A model generated the notes under the pieces. That model had not been told where the DNA came from and made no database searches. It worked only from the letters and a program-made list of their open reading frames with translations. Positions 1 to 12,835 of a DNA stretch of 64,000 bases are shown one piece after another; the first letter of the stretch is position 1, and each line of letters starts with the position of its first letter. The stretch is from Macrocystis pyrifera (lineage: Eukaryota; Sar; Phaeophyceae; Laminariales; Laminariaceae). Location of the stretch: positions 4,406,041 through 4,470,040 of the forward strand of contig JASSKH010000017.1 in assembly GCA_031763025.1 (NCBI GenBank). The letters are read 5' to 3'. A program made the position numbers and the translations under genes.

Positions 1-41
1 CGTTGCGTAACGAATGGTTCGCACTACTACCGCCGACCAAC

Positions 42-130
42 AACACCACCAACACCAACACCAACACCAACAGAACCACCTTGGTGTTGGTGTAAATGGT
101 GGTGGTGTTGGTGTTGGTGCTACAACACCA
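42..130. repeat. ACCAAC/GTTGGT inverted microsatellite
   Basis: (ACCAAC)n on the left and (GTTGGT)n on the right, so the region can fold back. No gene in 1-242. Confidence 0.8.
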
Positions 131-242
131 CATACGACAGAGGTGTCACCTTTTTTTCTGAATTACGGGGCTCCTTAACCCCAAATCGTCCCAACTTCTT
201 TCTTGTGAAGCAGAAAATTTTCGTTGTGTACTTTTTACTAGT

Positions 243-1533
243 TCATGGGGTTTTGCCCATCGGGAAGCACTTACGCTTTCCTCCTCCGAAACCAGATTTT
301 GGGTGAGGTATAGAGTTCCTCAAGCGAGCAGACTCCGAAAAACAATGGTGCACCTCTGCAGTAGCATGCGCCCACCACCACCACCACCGCCACTTACTAC
401 CAAGACCACCACCAACCCCAACCCAGCGCGCCATGCGGGTACTTCCCCCACACCCGAAAACCGATCCGAATATTCCCTTCACTCTCACCAACGTCGCCTC
501 CAAGCGAGAATCTAGAAAGAAGCTGCGCCCCTCCTCCTCATCCTGCCTTCTCGCAGCCTTTGCCCTCACCGCGAGCGCCTTGGCACTCCCTTCCGCCGTC
601 GCCGCTCCCACCGATCTTGGCCTAGCTCCTGCCGCCGCCCCCACCACCGCCCCCGCCCCCGCTCCGGCCGTGCGGCGGGGTGGCAACGGCGGAGGTGTCC
701 TCGATGACTTCACCGACAACCCCCCGATGGCCGCGGCGGCTGAGGTCGTCATCGACGGCCGTGGGCGCGGCGGCAGCGGCGGCGGCGCGGCGGAGGGCAA
801 CACCACCGCGGCCACCTTGCTGGAGAAGCTGAGAGGGCGGCGCATGAAGGGCGACGCAGCCGGCGCGTGCAGCCTCTTCATGATGATCTCGTAGTCACGG
901 CCGTGGTAGCTGTGGCCGAACCCTTCGTCCTCGCTGCCGCTGGAGGACTGGTGCAGGGTCGGGAGCCCGGCGGGCGGGGATTCTAAGGGCTCGCGCATTG
1001 TTTGGACGGCAGCGGCGGCAGCGGCGGCGGCGGCGTCGCCGGCGGAAGCAGCGGCTGCAGCAGCAGAAGCTGAAGCAGCGGCAGCGGCAGCGGCAGCAGC
1101 AGTGGGGTCGGCAGCAGCAGCGGCGGCGGCACCGGCACCGGCACCGGCACCGGCACCGGGGAATGCTCGAGTCGCCGCCCCCGGAGTCATCCCCGGAGTC
1201 GCTTCCGGAGTCGCCACCGGAGGCAAGGTTAAGGAGATCGCTGCCGACGCGCGGACTGCTCGCGATCGCTGCTCGCGGTTAGGATTATGAGCACCGCCGC
1301 CGCTGCCGCCACCACCTCTTCTTCCACCGCGAGTGTTGCCGCCGCGACCACCACCATTGCCGCCACGACCAACGCCCGCACCACCACCGCCACCACCGCC
1401 ACTACCATCAACACCACCGCCACTACTAACACCACTATTACCACCATTACCACCACTACCACCACCACCACCACCACCACTACCACCATCGACATCACCA
1501 CCACCACCGCCACCACCACCACCGCCACCACCA

Positions 1534-1565
<32 letters not shown>

Positions 1566-1877
1566 ACCACCGGTGCCGCCGCCACCACGGGAGGCACCTC
1601 GATAGCTCGGCGCCACCACCGTTAACCCCGACGCCTGACGGTGCCCGCTCCTAGGACTACGGGCGGAGAAGTGCGAGTAGCGCTGCCCCGGCTGTGCCAC
1701 CGACCGGAAGGGAGGGGGCGAGGTCTTCGTGCGCCCGGGGACGGGCATGGCTTGCGCCGGTCTCCGCTGCGAGCGTGTGCGGGTGACGGGTTCGGTCCAA
1801 ATTTCGCCCAAGGACGACGACATCGCGGGGGGGCAAGTCTGGCAGAGCGGGCTGGACGAGCGGCCGGCGCACCGCAC
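243..1877 (-). CDS. Hypothetical Gly/Ala-rich low-complexity protein (gene model uncertain)
   Basis: A 544-codon open frame on the minus strand. From the N-terminus: a basic/Pro-rich region, a long poly-Gly tract (about residues 95-200), an Ala-rich tract (about 240-300), then a less repetitive part with SSSGSEDEGFGHSYHGRDYE and PPPLPPR, an SH3-ligand-like proline motif. The Gly tract comes from a GGT/GGC microsatellite, which is open in several frames and on both strands, so openness alone is weak evidence. The acidic S-G-S-E-D-E segment and the evenly mixed composition between about residues 300 and 440 look like real coding sequence. The last 60 residues (Trp-rich run, then a basic tail) may already be intron or UTR. 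Ectocarpus proteins often carry such Gly/Ala insertions (general knowledge). No domain is recognised. Confidence 0.4.
1010..1600. repeat. GCN and ACC trinucleotide repeats
   Basis: GGC/GCA-rich tract (1010-1165), then an ACC/CCG tract (1300-1600). They encode the Ala and Gly runs of the minus-strand reading frame at 243-1877. Confidence 0.9.
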
Positions 1878-2679
1878 CGCACCGCACCGACTAGGATGTA
1901 TATTTGCCGTGCGAGCACAGCAGTCAGGAGGTCAAGGAAAGCCCCTCTCGTGCGCGGCTTGATCGCTGTTTCTGTCGAGGGTTTGCGGCTCCCCCGCCTC
2001 CTGAATATCGTCTTCCTCCTCCTTCTCCTCTTGGTTCTCCTGCGTGGATTGCTGGGATCGGCGTGTGGAGAAGATGGAGAGCGGGGGGGGGTACATAGGA
2101 TCATCAGCAGCGCCGAAACTGAGCCCGCATCCGTCACCATTCCTCGTTATGTACGTATAATTGCTCCCGTGGTTGTGTGTACAATATCACAACGTACTAA
2201 ATCATGGTGCTATAGTTGATGAGGGTGCGGTATGACTTCATACCGTACATGAATCCTCGCGCGACTTAACACTTGCACTTGCAGCTTCTGATAAGGAGAT
2301 ACCGGTACTACATAGACTAACACCACTCTGTTCGGGAATGTAAGAACCCGTAGGGTATCCTTATTCATACCCAAACGGTCCTTACATGTCCGGACAGAGA
2401 CGCACCAATATCATAGGCTTTCCTTTCAGATATCTCCTCCCCTTCGGAGGACATCCTCAGCAGTTCTCTCGCCTCTGAGGACCCCCTCAGCTATTGATTG
2501 CCGACGATGGGGAAATCCTTCTTCAGCATCAATCCTCGAGTTATTTTACGCCAATATGGAAAAATTGTTTCTCAGGATTGATCGTAGAGTCTCTACTGCT
2601 ACGTACGTACTGCTGACCGTGAAGAGCGCCGGGGTGGTTGTCCTAGTGGTAGCAGGTGGCGACACCTGTACCGGGGACG

Positions 2680-3150
2680 CAGGCGCCGCAGCCGCGTGGG
2701 TGGGGGCGGCGACTGCGGGATGCGTGTGTGGGACGGTGGGCATGCAGGGCGTCTGGCAGGGGAGGGGGGGGGGGGGGTAGGCTGCGGTTGGAGCGTCAGG
2801 GAAATCAACTCCGCCTTGATTTCCTCAACTTTTAGAGAAATAATTCGTGTTTGGTGGCCGCTTGGGGTTTGTCCCTTACAAGAGTTTCGGCGGCATTGGC
2901 TGCGTCCAAATAGCTGCGTCCAATGCTACGAAACATATACTTACGAGGGACAAACCCCAATCTGACGCCATCACGCACGAATTCCTCCTCCTCCAAGTTG
3001 AAGAAAGCAAGGCGGAGTCGATTTCCCTGACGCTCCAACCGCAGCTTATCTCCCCCCCCCCCCCGACACCCTACCTGCCCACCCTCCCACAGACACAACC
3101 CGCAGTCGCCGCCCCCACCCACGCGGCTACTGCTGCACGGTACGTAAGAC
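2680..3150. mobile_element. Foldback (long inverted repeat) element
   Basis: Arms of about 190 bp (2680-2880 and 2955-3145) are inverted copies: GCGTGGGTGGGGGCGGCGAC against its complement, a G-run against a C-run, GGTTGGAGCGTCAGGGAAAT, and CTTGGGGTTTGTCCCT against GGGACAAACCCCAA. The loop is about 70 bp. Reading frames across the arms mirror each other and are not evidence of a gene. Confidence 0.7.
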
Positions 3151-3199
3151 ATTTCACGAAATATGTTTTTGAACCTGCTTCTTCTGCGCACAACAAATC

Positions 3200-6100
3200 G
3201 ACAACGCCCGGCACAGCAGTTCTTCCTGCACCACTAAGCTCTTGGCATTCGCAAGTCGCCCGTGGCACCAAGTCATGAGCGTCCTCTGCCCTCTGTCTGC
3301 TCTACACTTTGTTATATCTGCTTCTTTGAGCAAGCGCAGCGGGCGGCTAACGTAGCCTTGTACTACTAACGCTCTGTGTACGACGTACATACGAGTACTG
3401 CTGTAGTGCTTGCTGCTTGCTGCACACTGCACAGCAGCAGCCGAGCAAGTCGTAACCGCCCCCAGTCGAAACAGTCGGCGTTTCACTGCTGTGCGATTCA
3501 CCACTCAATACAGGTATGCACACAGCAAACAGTAGCAGCTGCTTCCGCTGCTGTGCACAACCAGCCAGAGGAAATTCAAAGAACCCGAGGGGTAAAATCA
3601 TAATCTTGTGAGTCCTCCATCTTGACCCAATTACTCGGTAAGCTCCGTCCCGAAATTTAAGGAACCTTTGTATTAAATGTTAACGGCAAAACGGTTCTTA
3701 CACTTCGAGCCAGAGTGGTACGTACTGATGCTGCATGTATTTTATACGTACGTACTTATAAAATTAAACAAACAAAACAACAGCTGTGAGATCGAGGATT
3801 TGGGATTTGGTCGAAACTCATTTTTGCAACCTGTGTGGCGATACTTCGATCGCGCGTTTTCATATGGCCCCAAGCAAGAAATACAGCAGTGCGTGCTACT
3901 TGCTGCTGCTGTGTATGTACAATAATGGTTCACCCCTTTGTAGGACTGCAATCCCGTTGTGCGGGCAAAACACTTGGAAACAGACGCAGATTCAGGTTCC
4001 TCTCAATATGTCCGGAACGCTGCCGTGCCGTGTGTATGCTTGTGCCTTTCGTATCCAGTACGATCGACGACAGGCATTGCGTTGCCTGTACGTGTGCTCT
4101 GCAATTAATATTAATAGTTGCATTGCGATGCATCATAGAATCTCCGCATCGTGGCTTCGTACGTATCTCTCTGGTAGGATGAAGAATCGGCACGGACACT
4201 GGGTGCGCTGACTGTCGAAGGGTAGAAACAGGGGTGTGTAGCGTGAAGAACACACTGCAGCAGTGTTGTTGTGCTGGTGTATGAAACGCCAAAATATACA
4301 AAAAAATTGGAATACAATAAAACAGCAGAGCAGACGATGTTCTACAAAATACCAGGCACTAAAAACGACGGTACGATGGGAGCGAATGCCAAACTACACC
4401 AATTTTGAGAGGATGTGCACCACCAGCAGCAACAAGCAGCAGTAACAAGCAGCAGCAACAAGCAGCAGACCAGCCCGTACGAGCATGTACGACGTATAAT
4501 ACTGAAATAGTACGGCCACCATATACTATTCGTACTGCTGTACTGCTGTGCAGCCCGAGTTGGGCGACCAGTGATGATAGATGTGTGACCTCAATCGTCA
4601 ATCGAAGAAAGCCTCCCCGCCCACTCTTGTTCTTGCCGTACACCACTGACTGTAGCAGTAGATTCTACGATACGATACAAAAACTCGGCACATTTTATGC
4701 CCTGTGCTGCGATAAGACTGGCGAGCTAGCCTCCTCTGGTACAAGATAGAAGTGCTGTTGCTGCTGTACCGTACATAAAGGGAAAATAATATACAGCAGT
4801 GGTAAGTCTACCGCTGCTGCTGCTGTACAGCAGTACTTGCTGTACAGCAGTACTGCTATATCCAGGGAAGCGCATTACCCGTTACACGTTCGTTCGCGTT
4901 CGCATATTCACAAGAGGTTCGCGAAACGAATGCTGTTCGCGTATGTGTCTCGCCGTGTCGGCAGAAGACCAGTAGCAGCCCCACTCCTTTTAGCTTCGTG
5001 CCGACAACTCAACGCGTATACCTGGTACACGAAGGCGACCACCCCCGCCAGTTCGTGATGGGGAAGGCGGGCCATCGTCTGCAGCAGGGGCGAGCGATAA
5101 GTCTCTACGAACAGCACTAGCAGACCAGCAGCAGCACGCACGCACCAGTACCAGCAGCACCAGCAATTACTACTGCTGTAGATAGCGGCGGTGATGATGA
5201 CGATGATCGCCGGCCGAAGACCAACCACCGGTCTTGAGGTCGAAGTTCCGCAGGCAGTCACCCAACGCATCGCGACTCACCAGTGCGAACGTGGCTACAG
5301 CCTCGTCCGGCCGCGACAGGGTTTCCTTCCTGGGAGCAGGTACATGCACCCCATGGGGTACGACAAACCCACGCACCCCACGCGGGGGTACGTGATAGGC
5401 GCACGCACCCCTCACAAGTCACAAGAGTACTACGGCCTTTCTTGCGGTACTGCGATGGCTACGAGCAGTGCTGGTGGAGAGGTTGCAGAAAGTTCCCGTG
5501 GAACAAATACGTGTGCTTGTCAACCAACACAGCAGTCCCAGTAGCACAATAGGCTGAAACCACTGGGGTCCTCGTGAGTCCCACGGAAAAGAGAAGCTTG
5601 ACTGGGTCCTTGTGGGTCCCAAGGGCGCAAGTACTGGCAGTATTTCGTCCCGTGGTACTGCGAGTACTGCGAGTACTTGGAGTTCCCAAAAACTCACAAA
5701 ATACGCAGTAAACTTGGAGTACATATGAAGCATACTTTGACCATCTGTGCACCGTTCCAGGTTCTGATAATTTCATCCCCATTTTGGAAACAGATGCTGC
5801 TACGAGTGGAAGTTGGAGCAAATTACTTTCGCGGGGGGGGGGGCAACTGGGTACTTCTTGAAGAGTACTGCTGTACTGCTGCTGCTGTACACACACACAC
5901 ACTGGGAGCATCAGCGAAAATCTGCTGTGGGAGTGCTCGTATTATACGTACCTGGTATGGAATTTGATGAGAACAAAAAAAAATTCATCCGTACATACGA
6001 GGGTAAAAGATGGTATTAATATCATACGTGCCCGTATGATACATACACACAAACGGCAGTACTTCGATACTTCCCTGAGAGCTCTGGTTCAACCCACGAC

Positions 6101-9100
6101 ACGGCACACAGCACATACAGGCAGCAGCACTATTATAGCAGCAGTAACTCGCGCGTGCGCGCTGAGGCTGCGGCGATCGTAGCAACTCTACGAGTACATA
6201 CATACCAGGTATCTTGAAAGTAACAATAGCAGCAACTTATAACAGCTCTCGAGGGTCGGCGACGGCTGGGGCGGCCTCGGTCGGGCTCATTCTGGCCGAA
6301 CATTCTGGAAATATCTCGAAGACGAGGCTGGTTATGATATAACGAGCATAATAACCACAGCCGTCGATTATTATCTTTCGGGCAATCAAGCCTGTATGTT
6401 GTCTGGCCCGAGGCAACGACAACATGCCCCCCAGGGCATCGCACATAGAACGAGGCACCTACGTAGTCGTCTATTTCACCGCCGTTTGCCCTCTCGTATG
6501 ATGGGCGGGACGACAACACAAATAGAATGTTGATTATCGTACGAGTATGTAGGCGTATGATACGATATGATACAACAGCAGCAAAGCTATCTTGATATTT
6601 GGAGATACAACACATTTGGACAGACCGGACCGACGTTTGACTCTCTCATCTCACTGGTGTTGTTCGGCACTTTTATCGTATCGTTTGGTGTTTAATTTCT
6701 AATTTCGCACAAAACCCTCAACTGACGCGACTTGCAAGGGCAGTGAGTGTAGCCATCGTTGAAGGGTCAAGCTGGCCCAACAGGGCGCAGCCCGCCGTCG
6801 CCACAAGCCACCGACAGGGCAAGATCCCTCGGGAGAGGAAGAAAGCTAGGCGCATCTCACCTGTGATGCGCGCTCCTGCACTGCAGAGACTTCACTCTCC
6901 CTCTCCCTCCTCCCTCGAAAAGGTACGGTGAAAAAGTGAGAAGAGATACGTAAAGCCCCCCGGTATATATATATGCTTGGCGTTGTTGCACCTTGTCCTA
7001 GGACAGGGGAGTGCTTCCACGACTGACCGATGGGACCCTGCCAGCTGGCTGCTCCGCTTCTGTCGCGGCCCCGACCGGGCGGCGCAGGCTTTCTCTGAAT
7101 TCGCAGAAGCCTCGGACTATTTTGAGCACCAAAAGTGCATATTCCAAGCGAACAGAAATAGACAATGTTCAACAGACATGGAAGGCTTGTGTCGGCAGGG
7201 GGCATGTAGAGATCGAGGTGTGTGCAGAGCCAGTGTCTGTGTTCAGGCTCTGTCTGTTCTGGTTGGTTTCATCGATCTCGCGCCTCTCGTTCAGACTTTA
7301 TTGCATCCCCATCACAGCGGAGGCACCACCCCGTGGCCCATGGCACAGCAAACCGACAAACTCTACCACGTGGTGTCTGCGGAGCGCAAGAAAGAGAACA
7401 TTTGATATTATTACACAAAACCTATTAATAATACGTCACCTTTTCATTGATTGGTATCTATCCTGCTGGATCGAGCATTTTGGTATCTTTGATCTGCGAC
7501 CGTTGCGAGTTTCGACGTTTAGATGTTACAGCATCGTTATGCCACGTGTGATACCAATGCCTAGCGCACTATAACTGCTGTACACACTGATGTCTGGTGG
7601 TGCACGATGCTCACCGACCCACCCTTGCTCGCATCACTCACTCACTACTGCAAACATTCCTGTACATATAAAAAGTAGTAGAAGTGGTCATTCCCGCACC
7701 TCTCCCGCCGCCGGGGGCCTTCTCGCGCGATTTACTCGCCCGGGCGGCGCGCCCCGGCCTCGGCCCCAACGGCCGGCGCGGCCGATACGCTCGAGCGGAG
7801 CCGCACGCGATTGCGCGAGGCCTCGACCACGGATGTCCGAAGGGTATGTCTCCGTAGTCCACGACAACTCGGCGTTTTGACGCAATGCCTTGCCACAGGA
7901 ATTATCTTTTTTTGTCGTGATTTTTTCGAGGGTGTGCCCTCCGACCTCCGATCTCCCGGGAGCGTCGGCCGCCTTGCCGGCGCCGCCGTCGTGGGAACCT
8001 GTGCGGGCAACCGTAAGGTCGAGATCTCAAGACGTGTTTCGCCTGCCCGCCACAAATACGCCGTCCATGTTTCGTTGCGATGACATTTGAAACGTCCTGG
8101 ATACGTCAGATACTTTGCAACGGAACAAAGCAAACACAGCAACGTATATTCGTATTGCGAGCACATACTCGTACACATGTATTTTCATCGTCGTGCGGGC
8201 GTCAGGTTGATTGACGTTGTTGCTGGATCCACCGCAGGCTGGCCGGTTTTCGACGCCACATGAAACGACGAGAACATCCATTGCATGCTGGTACAGTATC
8301 GACAACTACGGGTACGTATAGCAGGATGGACGTTCTCGACCAACACGCGGAAACACGCGGAAATAAGACTGTGAAGAGGTTTATCTCCGGGATGATCATG
8401 GAATAATACCTGTGAAAGATACTGGTAGGGCCATGTGTTCATGCGAGTGAATTTTATCATTCTTCATCGCCGGGACAACGAGTGAGTGCATCGTAACTGA
8501 ATGCTGAGTGAGGAGCTCATTTCCTTGGGGCCCCGAATAGATTCCAGTGGAAGTACCAAGTACTTTCCATGCGTTCGCGGGTTCGGCCTTTTGGCGATGC
8601 CCGTTTCGCGCGTTTGAAAAACACAATCGTACTACACAACAACAGCAGCAGTGTGGGACTGAGTTGGGAGGCCGCGTATCTTCGATCCCCTTTCCGAATT
8701 GTTCCGTTAGGGTGTTTAGTCTTCGTAGTTCCCTCCTGACTCCTGACTTAGTATCCGACTCTTCGGTGACGGCCACACGACGTTCGAGTAGACTAAGTGG
8801 TGGTATGGTGGCCCCTCGTACTACTGCTGTGGGATACAGGATACAGGCAGTATATAATATGTCCCTCACAGGAAGAATATATGATTATTGGTATCTTCTC
8901 GCCGCACACACGCTTATGTGAAGGTGTTACCTACTGAGTTACCCGCGGGGTAAAATATCGATCGATTAGCCCAGGGCAGGATATAACACCCCCCCCGCCC
9001 TCTGTGATCAGCGGGATCTTTGGGACGTAACGGTCCCGTTTACGGCTGTACGTGGGCCTACCCTGTTTTAGTTTCGATGTTATGCTTCGATACCAACCAG

Positions 9101-10900
9101 AAATACATGTTCTTAGTTTTTAAGGATGCCCACGCAAGAATTTCTACAAAAGAAATGTTCTTTAGAAGTGAGTTTCGAAACGACTCTTGCCTTGCCGTTG
9201 ACGACAAATATTTAATATGAAGGATCTATCTGGTGTTTCCTATCGCCCACTGAGATTTGCAAGGCATCTAGGCGAGGCAAACAATAAGGCCCAAGCCCTA
9301 TACTCGTGTACCTGGTATCATTTTTACACGAGTGGTCCAAGCGCAACAAGTGCCAACAAAGATAACCCAGAGATGCCAGGTGCCTGGTATCATATACCAT
9401 AGAGGTTTCGTTCCCGCAGTTTCCCCCTATATATTAATAGGTCCGTCCTGCACGCCTACCAGACACCAGGCATGAAATAACACACACCATTACATGTGGC
9501 CGGGCAGTACCCGGTTGATTTTCATGTCAAAGATCAAACGGTTATTACGTTTCCGCCCAGAATGGACGCGTTCTACGATAGGGGTAGCACATTTCCGCTA
9601 AAATGGTTTCTGATTGGCGGGGCTCCTTAACGCGAAATCGTCGCAATGCCATTCTTGTTTCGAAAAATGTTTTTTTTTGTATACTTGGGCCATGGAATTA
9701 TTCATCGGGATGCAAATTGATTTTTGCTGAAGTCTGTTTTCAGGTAAGGTGTGGAGCTCCTCAAGGTCAAGTGAGGAGCCTCAGAAATTTTTGGGGGAAC
9801 CTCTATCGTAGAACGCCTCAATGGTACATATATATGTCATCCCTAAAGCTACAGTAGATGTGTATGGAACTCCTCAATCTACGATGGATCTTATGTGTCG
9901 TGTTTCTCAGTACAATCGACAGTCATCCCCACAATTGGTTGTATATGTCATCCCCAAAACTGGATGTATATCTCATCCGCAAAACTGTTTTTTTTTGTAT
10001 TCCCACCCAGGGCGGTAGATGTCGTCACCCCCAAGACTATTGGATAACTGTATCACGGGTGTTCCGGAGGCAGGGGTTCCCGTTGCGTGTATGAAACTAC
10101 GGTACTACTGAAGTTAAAAGTTCTTGGACGGCGTTTTACCGGCGTTTGAAACAGCTTATACATCGGGGAGATTTGAGACAACTGGAAGTGGCATTGTCGT
10201 TTCGGGACGTCTAAACCAAGAAAGAAAGCATGGACACCGTGAAAAAAAGAGAAGCAAAAAGTCTATTTTCATAGTTCTTATTCGAATGCTTTTTTTGTCG
10301 CAATAGTGACGAGTCTGCTATTCGCAAGAGCGTAGGTGCCACATCTGAAGTCGCCGTTGGTTTCGAAGATGGCTCCCCCCATCTGTCCCTCGCGTGTCTT
10401 GCAGGATGATTATCACGCTCTGGTAGTTTGCTACTGGCTTGAATACCCTAAACGACGGTGCCACAGCCGGTTTTCCGAAATACTTCCTCCCGTTCGTCGA
10501 TGTGGGCACTTTCAGGCGCTGATGAAACGGGCCCCCAAGACATGATGCCACGTATTATGCATACGATATTGTTTACATCGAAGGGGGAACCCTTCGCCTG
10601 GGAGCACTAACCACCCGACGTAATTATAGGGATCCTTTGGTACTGACACTAATGTTTCCACGATCCTTATATTTCCGTCCAGAGTGGTACGTACGTAGTC
10701 GAAGGAAAAACCAGATGATCGCCTCTCGGCCCGCTTGTGAAGCGCCGCTAAAGATATAGCAACTTGTTTCGGCCAAAGATGGGAGGACAATATAGAACTG
10801 CCACACTTATCTCGTCCGTTATCACGTCCGCCTTCCTTTGTCCACACTCGAGAGTCGCTGCTTGTCAACAGCTTGTGCGGCCCGGCTCCATTTTGTTTAG
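3200..10900. other. Long stretch without a recognised gene
   Basis: Mixed sequence with short unrelated open frames, frequent GTACTGCTGTAC-type motifs, an AC run at 5890, a GC-rich patch at 7690-7830, family L ends at 9535 and 10655, and a block at 9610-9800 that resembles 170-320 (GGGGCTCCTTAAC...CTCCTCAAG). I see no splice-bounded exon or domain I can name. Confidence 0.5.
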
Positions 10901-11114
10901 ACACCCTTGGCCGGTGCCAGTGCGGTGTGGCCCTTGAGATGGCTTTCGAGGTTTAGGAATCACATGGAGTCCACCATGTGTGAGTTAAGCATTCGCTGTG
11001 AGGAGGATTTTCTACGTATTCCTTGTGTTTGCTGTCTCGGGAGGATCACTGGTCATGAAGGCGATAAGACGGGATGCTTGAACACGCCGCTTTGTTCACT
11101 GGCAAGGCGGCGTC

Positions 11115-11350
11115 CTCAACGATCTTGGTGTTGTCGATGACGGTGGTGGTGTTGGTGGTGTTGATGGTGTTGGTATTGGTGATGACGGTGTTGTTGATGG
11201 TGGTGGTGGTGTTGGTGTTGGTGTTGGTATTGGCGGTGGTGGTGGTGTTGCGGGTGTTGTTGGTGGTGGTGGCAGTGTTGATGGTAGTAGTAGTGATAGT
11301 GGAGGTGGTGGTGGTGGTGGTGACGGTGGCGGTGGTGGTAGTGGTGGTGT
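11115..11350. repeat. GGT/GTT-rich microsatellite
   Basis: Imperfect trinucleotide array (GTTGGTGGTG, GATGGT and variants). It produces open frames on both strands (Thr-, Pro- or Val-rich) that are not credible genes. Confidence 0.9.
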
Positions 11351-11490
11351 GTGCAGACGGAGCAATAGGCAGGGAAAACGTTTGGAATTCAGCTTTGCGG
11401 TCAAGTGATACCTCGGTTTGTGTACAGAGCACCTCGTCGTGGCCGTGTCTCCAGCAGCAAGAGGTTTCGGTTTGTTTATTTCTTCTTTCA

Positions 11491-11544
11491 CCCGTCCGAA
11501 TAGTGCCCCTTTCGTTCGCATGTGTTGCAAGTGGCCTTGGTCGC
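11491..11544 (-). pseudogene. Decayed retroelement gag zinc knuckle
   Basis: Read on the minus strand in one frame, GRRKLDATKATCNTCERKGH followed by YSDG fits the C-x2-C-x4-H part of a CCHC nucleocapsid knuckle; the final Cys codon position holds a TGA. The surrounding frame is broken. This is a short, old fragment; weak evidence. Confidence 0.3.
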
Positions 11545-11969
11545 ATCGAGTTTGCGTCGTCCATAGAGACGATGGAGATGAAGTACATGCAGAAACTGCT
11601 GCTTCAAGAATCACGCTATTCTTCAAAAACTTCTGGAACTCGCAGCACACCATTGAGGGCGTCGATTCAAACGAACGCTTTGCTCTTATTTGACTCAACA
11701 TGGGCTCATGGTCTCCGGTCACACGGCCCAGAACCCATTTATAAAAAGGTTGGAAGTTATTGATGACACAACCAATTTACTGCAGTTGATTTTGTTGGGC
11801 GTAAGAAAGGCAGCCTGACACTGAACGCCTTGACTAGCCTCCAACCTCAGGACTCTACATCGGCAATCCGAGTGGTGTTCTCTCTTCGAGACGAGGACGC
11901 ACTCCGATGTAGAGCGCAAGAACCAGAAATCCAGTAAGTATGGTACCTTATTCTAACCCCACTGAATTT

Positions 11970-12075
11970 CCCGTCGCACTAGAAATACCCCGTCTGCTCC
12001 GTCTCGAACGAGATGCGTGGTCAATAGTGAATGACTAAGGCAAACAACAAATGTTTACGCCCCCGCCCCCCCCGA
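11970..12075 (+). pseudogene. RT 3' end fragment ending in a C-rich tract
   Basis: GCTCCGTCTCGAACGAGATG, then GGCAAACAACAAATG and a C-rich tract that joins directly to the next RT fragment at 12076. It is a short piece of the same coding end. Confidence 0.55.
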
Positions 12076-12462
12076 CAGATGTGCCCATGTGGCAAAGCAT
12101 AGAGAGTAGAACTAACGTAGTGGGAGCATGTGAAATGTGCAAGGAGGAACGGGATGTGTTAGAGGAGGAGATGAGGAAAATAGAAGAATGCGGCGTGGAG
12201 AAGTTTGGCACATTAGATAGTAGAGAGAAAACGATCGCTATCCTAGGAGAAGATGTTGGCCACAGGCGGTGAAAAAGAAAAAAGGTTCATATCAGGAAAA
12301 CGTTTCTAGGTATAGCAAGGAAACAACGGAATGAGCACCCAACTGTTGGGGTGCCTCTGTTACGAGTAGGAACGGTGCTCCGTCTCGAAAAGGATGTGTG
12401 ATCAATGACCAAAGGACTGAGGCAAGCAACAAATGAGTACCCCCCCCCCCCCCCCCCCCCCC
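12076..12462 (+). pseudogene. Same RT C-terminus family, decayed copy ending in poly-C
   Basis: Plus-strand nucleotides match the 43 kb copy: TGTGGCAAAGCATAGAGAGT, then AGGAGGAACGGGATGTGT, GAGAAAACGATCGCTATCCT, AACGGTGCTCCGTCTCGAAA and CAAGCAACAAATGAGTAC, followed by 23 C residues (12440-12462). It is frameshifted relative to the intact reading. Confidence 0.7.
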
Positions 12463-12504
12463 GCTTGTACACCAGAGAACAAATCAATTATTTCGAATAT
12501 TTCA

Positions 12505-12835
12505 TCCATTGCATGTCCGCCTCACAATCGATTCTTAATAGGGAGCAGCTCACCCTTCATGTGACTCGCCCAACACCTCACGGCGCTTCGTGTTTGGTGC
12601 AAGCAATGTCTGTCTGGTCGGTGGAAACCCGACGTGCTCCGTTCCGGCATTGTAGGAATGCGAGGGTCTATGGTCATACGACTATGGCCATGCATTACAT
12701 GAGTATACCTCCTCTGCGCTTGTACATCTTCCTGATCGGTGAAACCCGATGTGCTTCGTCCCGGATTTATAGGGATGCGAGGGTCTATGATCATAAGACT
12801 ACCGCCATGCAGGAAAAAGAGTACACCCCCTCCCT
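12505..12835 (+). repeat. Family B retroelement 3' ends, two copies
   Basis: The first copy starts GTCCGCCTCACAATCGATTC and ends TACATGAGTATACCTCC; the second covers only CTGATCGGTGAAACCCGATG to AGAGTACACCCCCTCCC. Shared core: GCTCCGTCCCGGCATTGTAG, GGATGCGAGGGTCTATGGTC, ACTACGGCCATGCATGA. The long reading frame across this region is an accident of two in-frame copies. Confidence 0.7.

Noticed and set aside
1229-1625. Val-rich, Thr-rich and Pro-rich frames around 1.3-1.6 kb
   Set aside because: Shadows of the ACC/GGT repeat inside the Gly-rich minus-strand frame.
11074-11763. 229-residue Val-rich frame and minus-strand Thr- or Pro-rich frames
   Set aside because: Product of the GGT/GTT microsatellite; no conserved domain except the weak zinc-knuckle relic on the minus strand.
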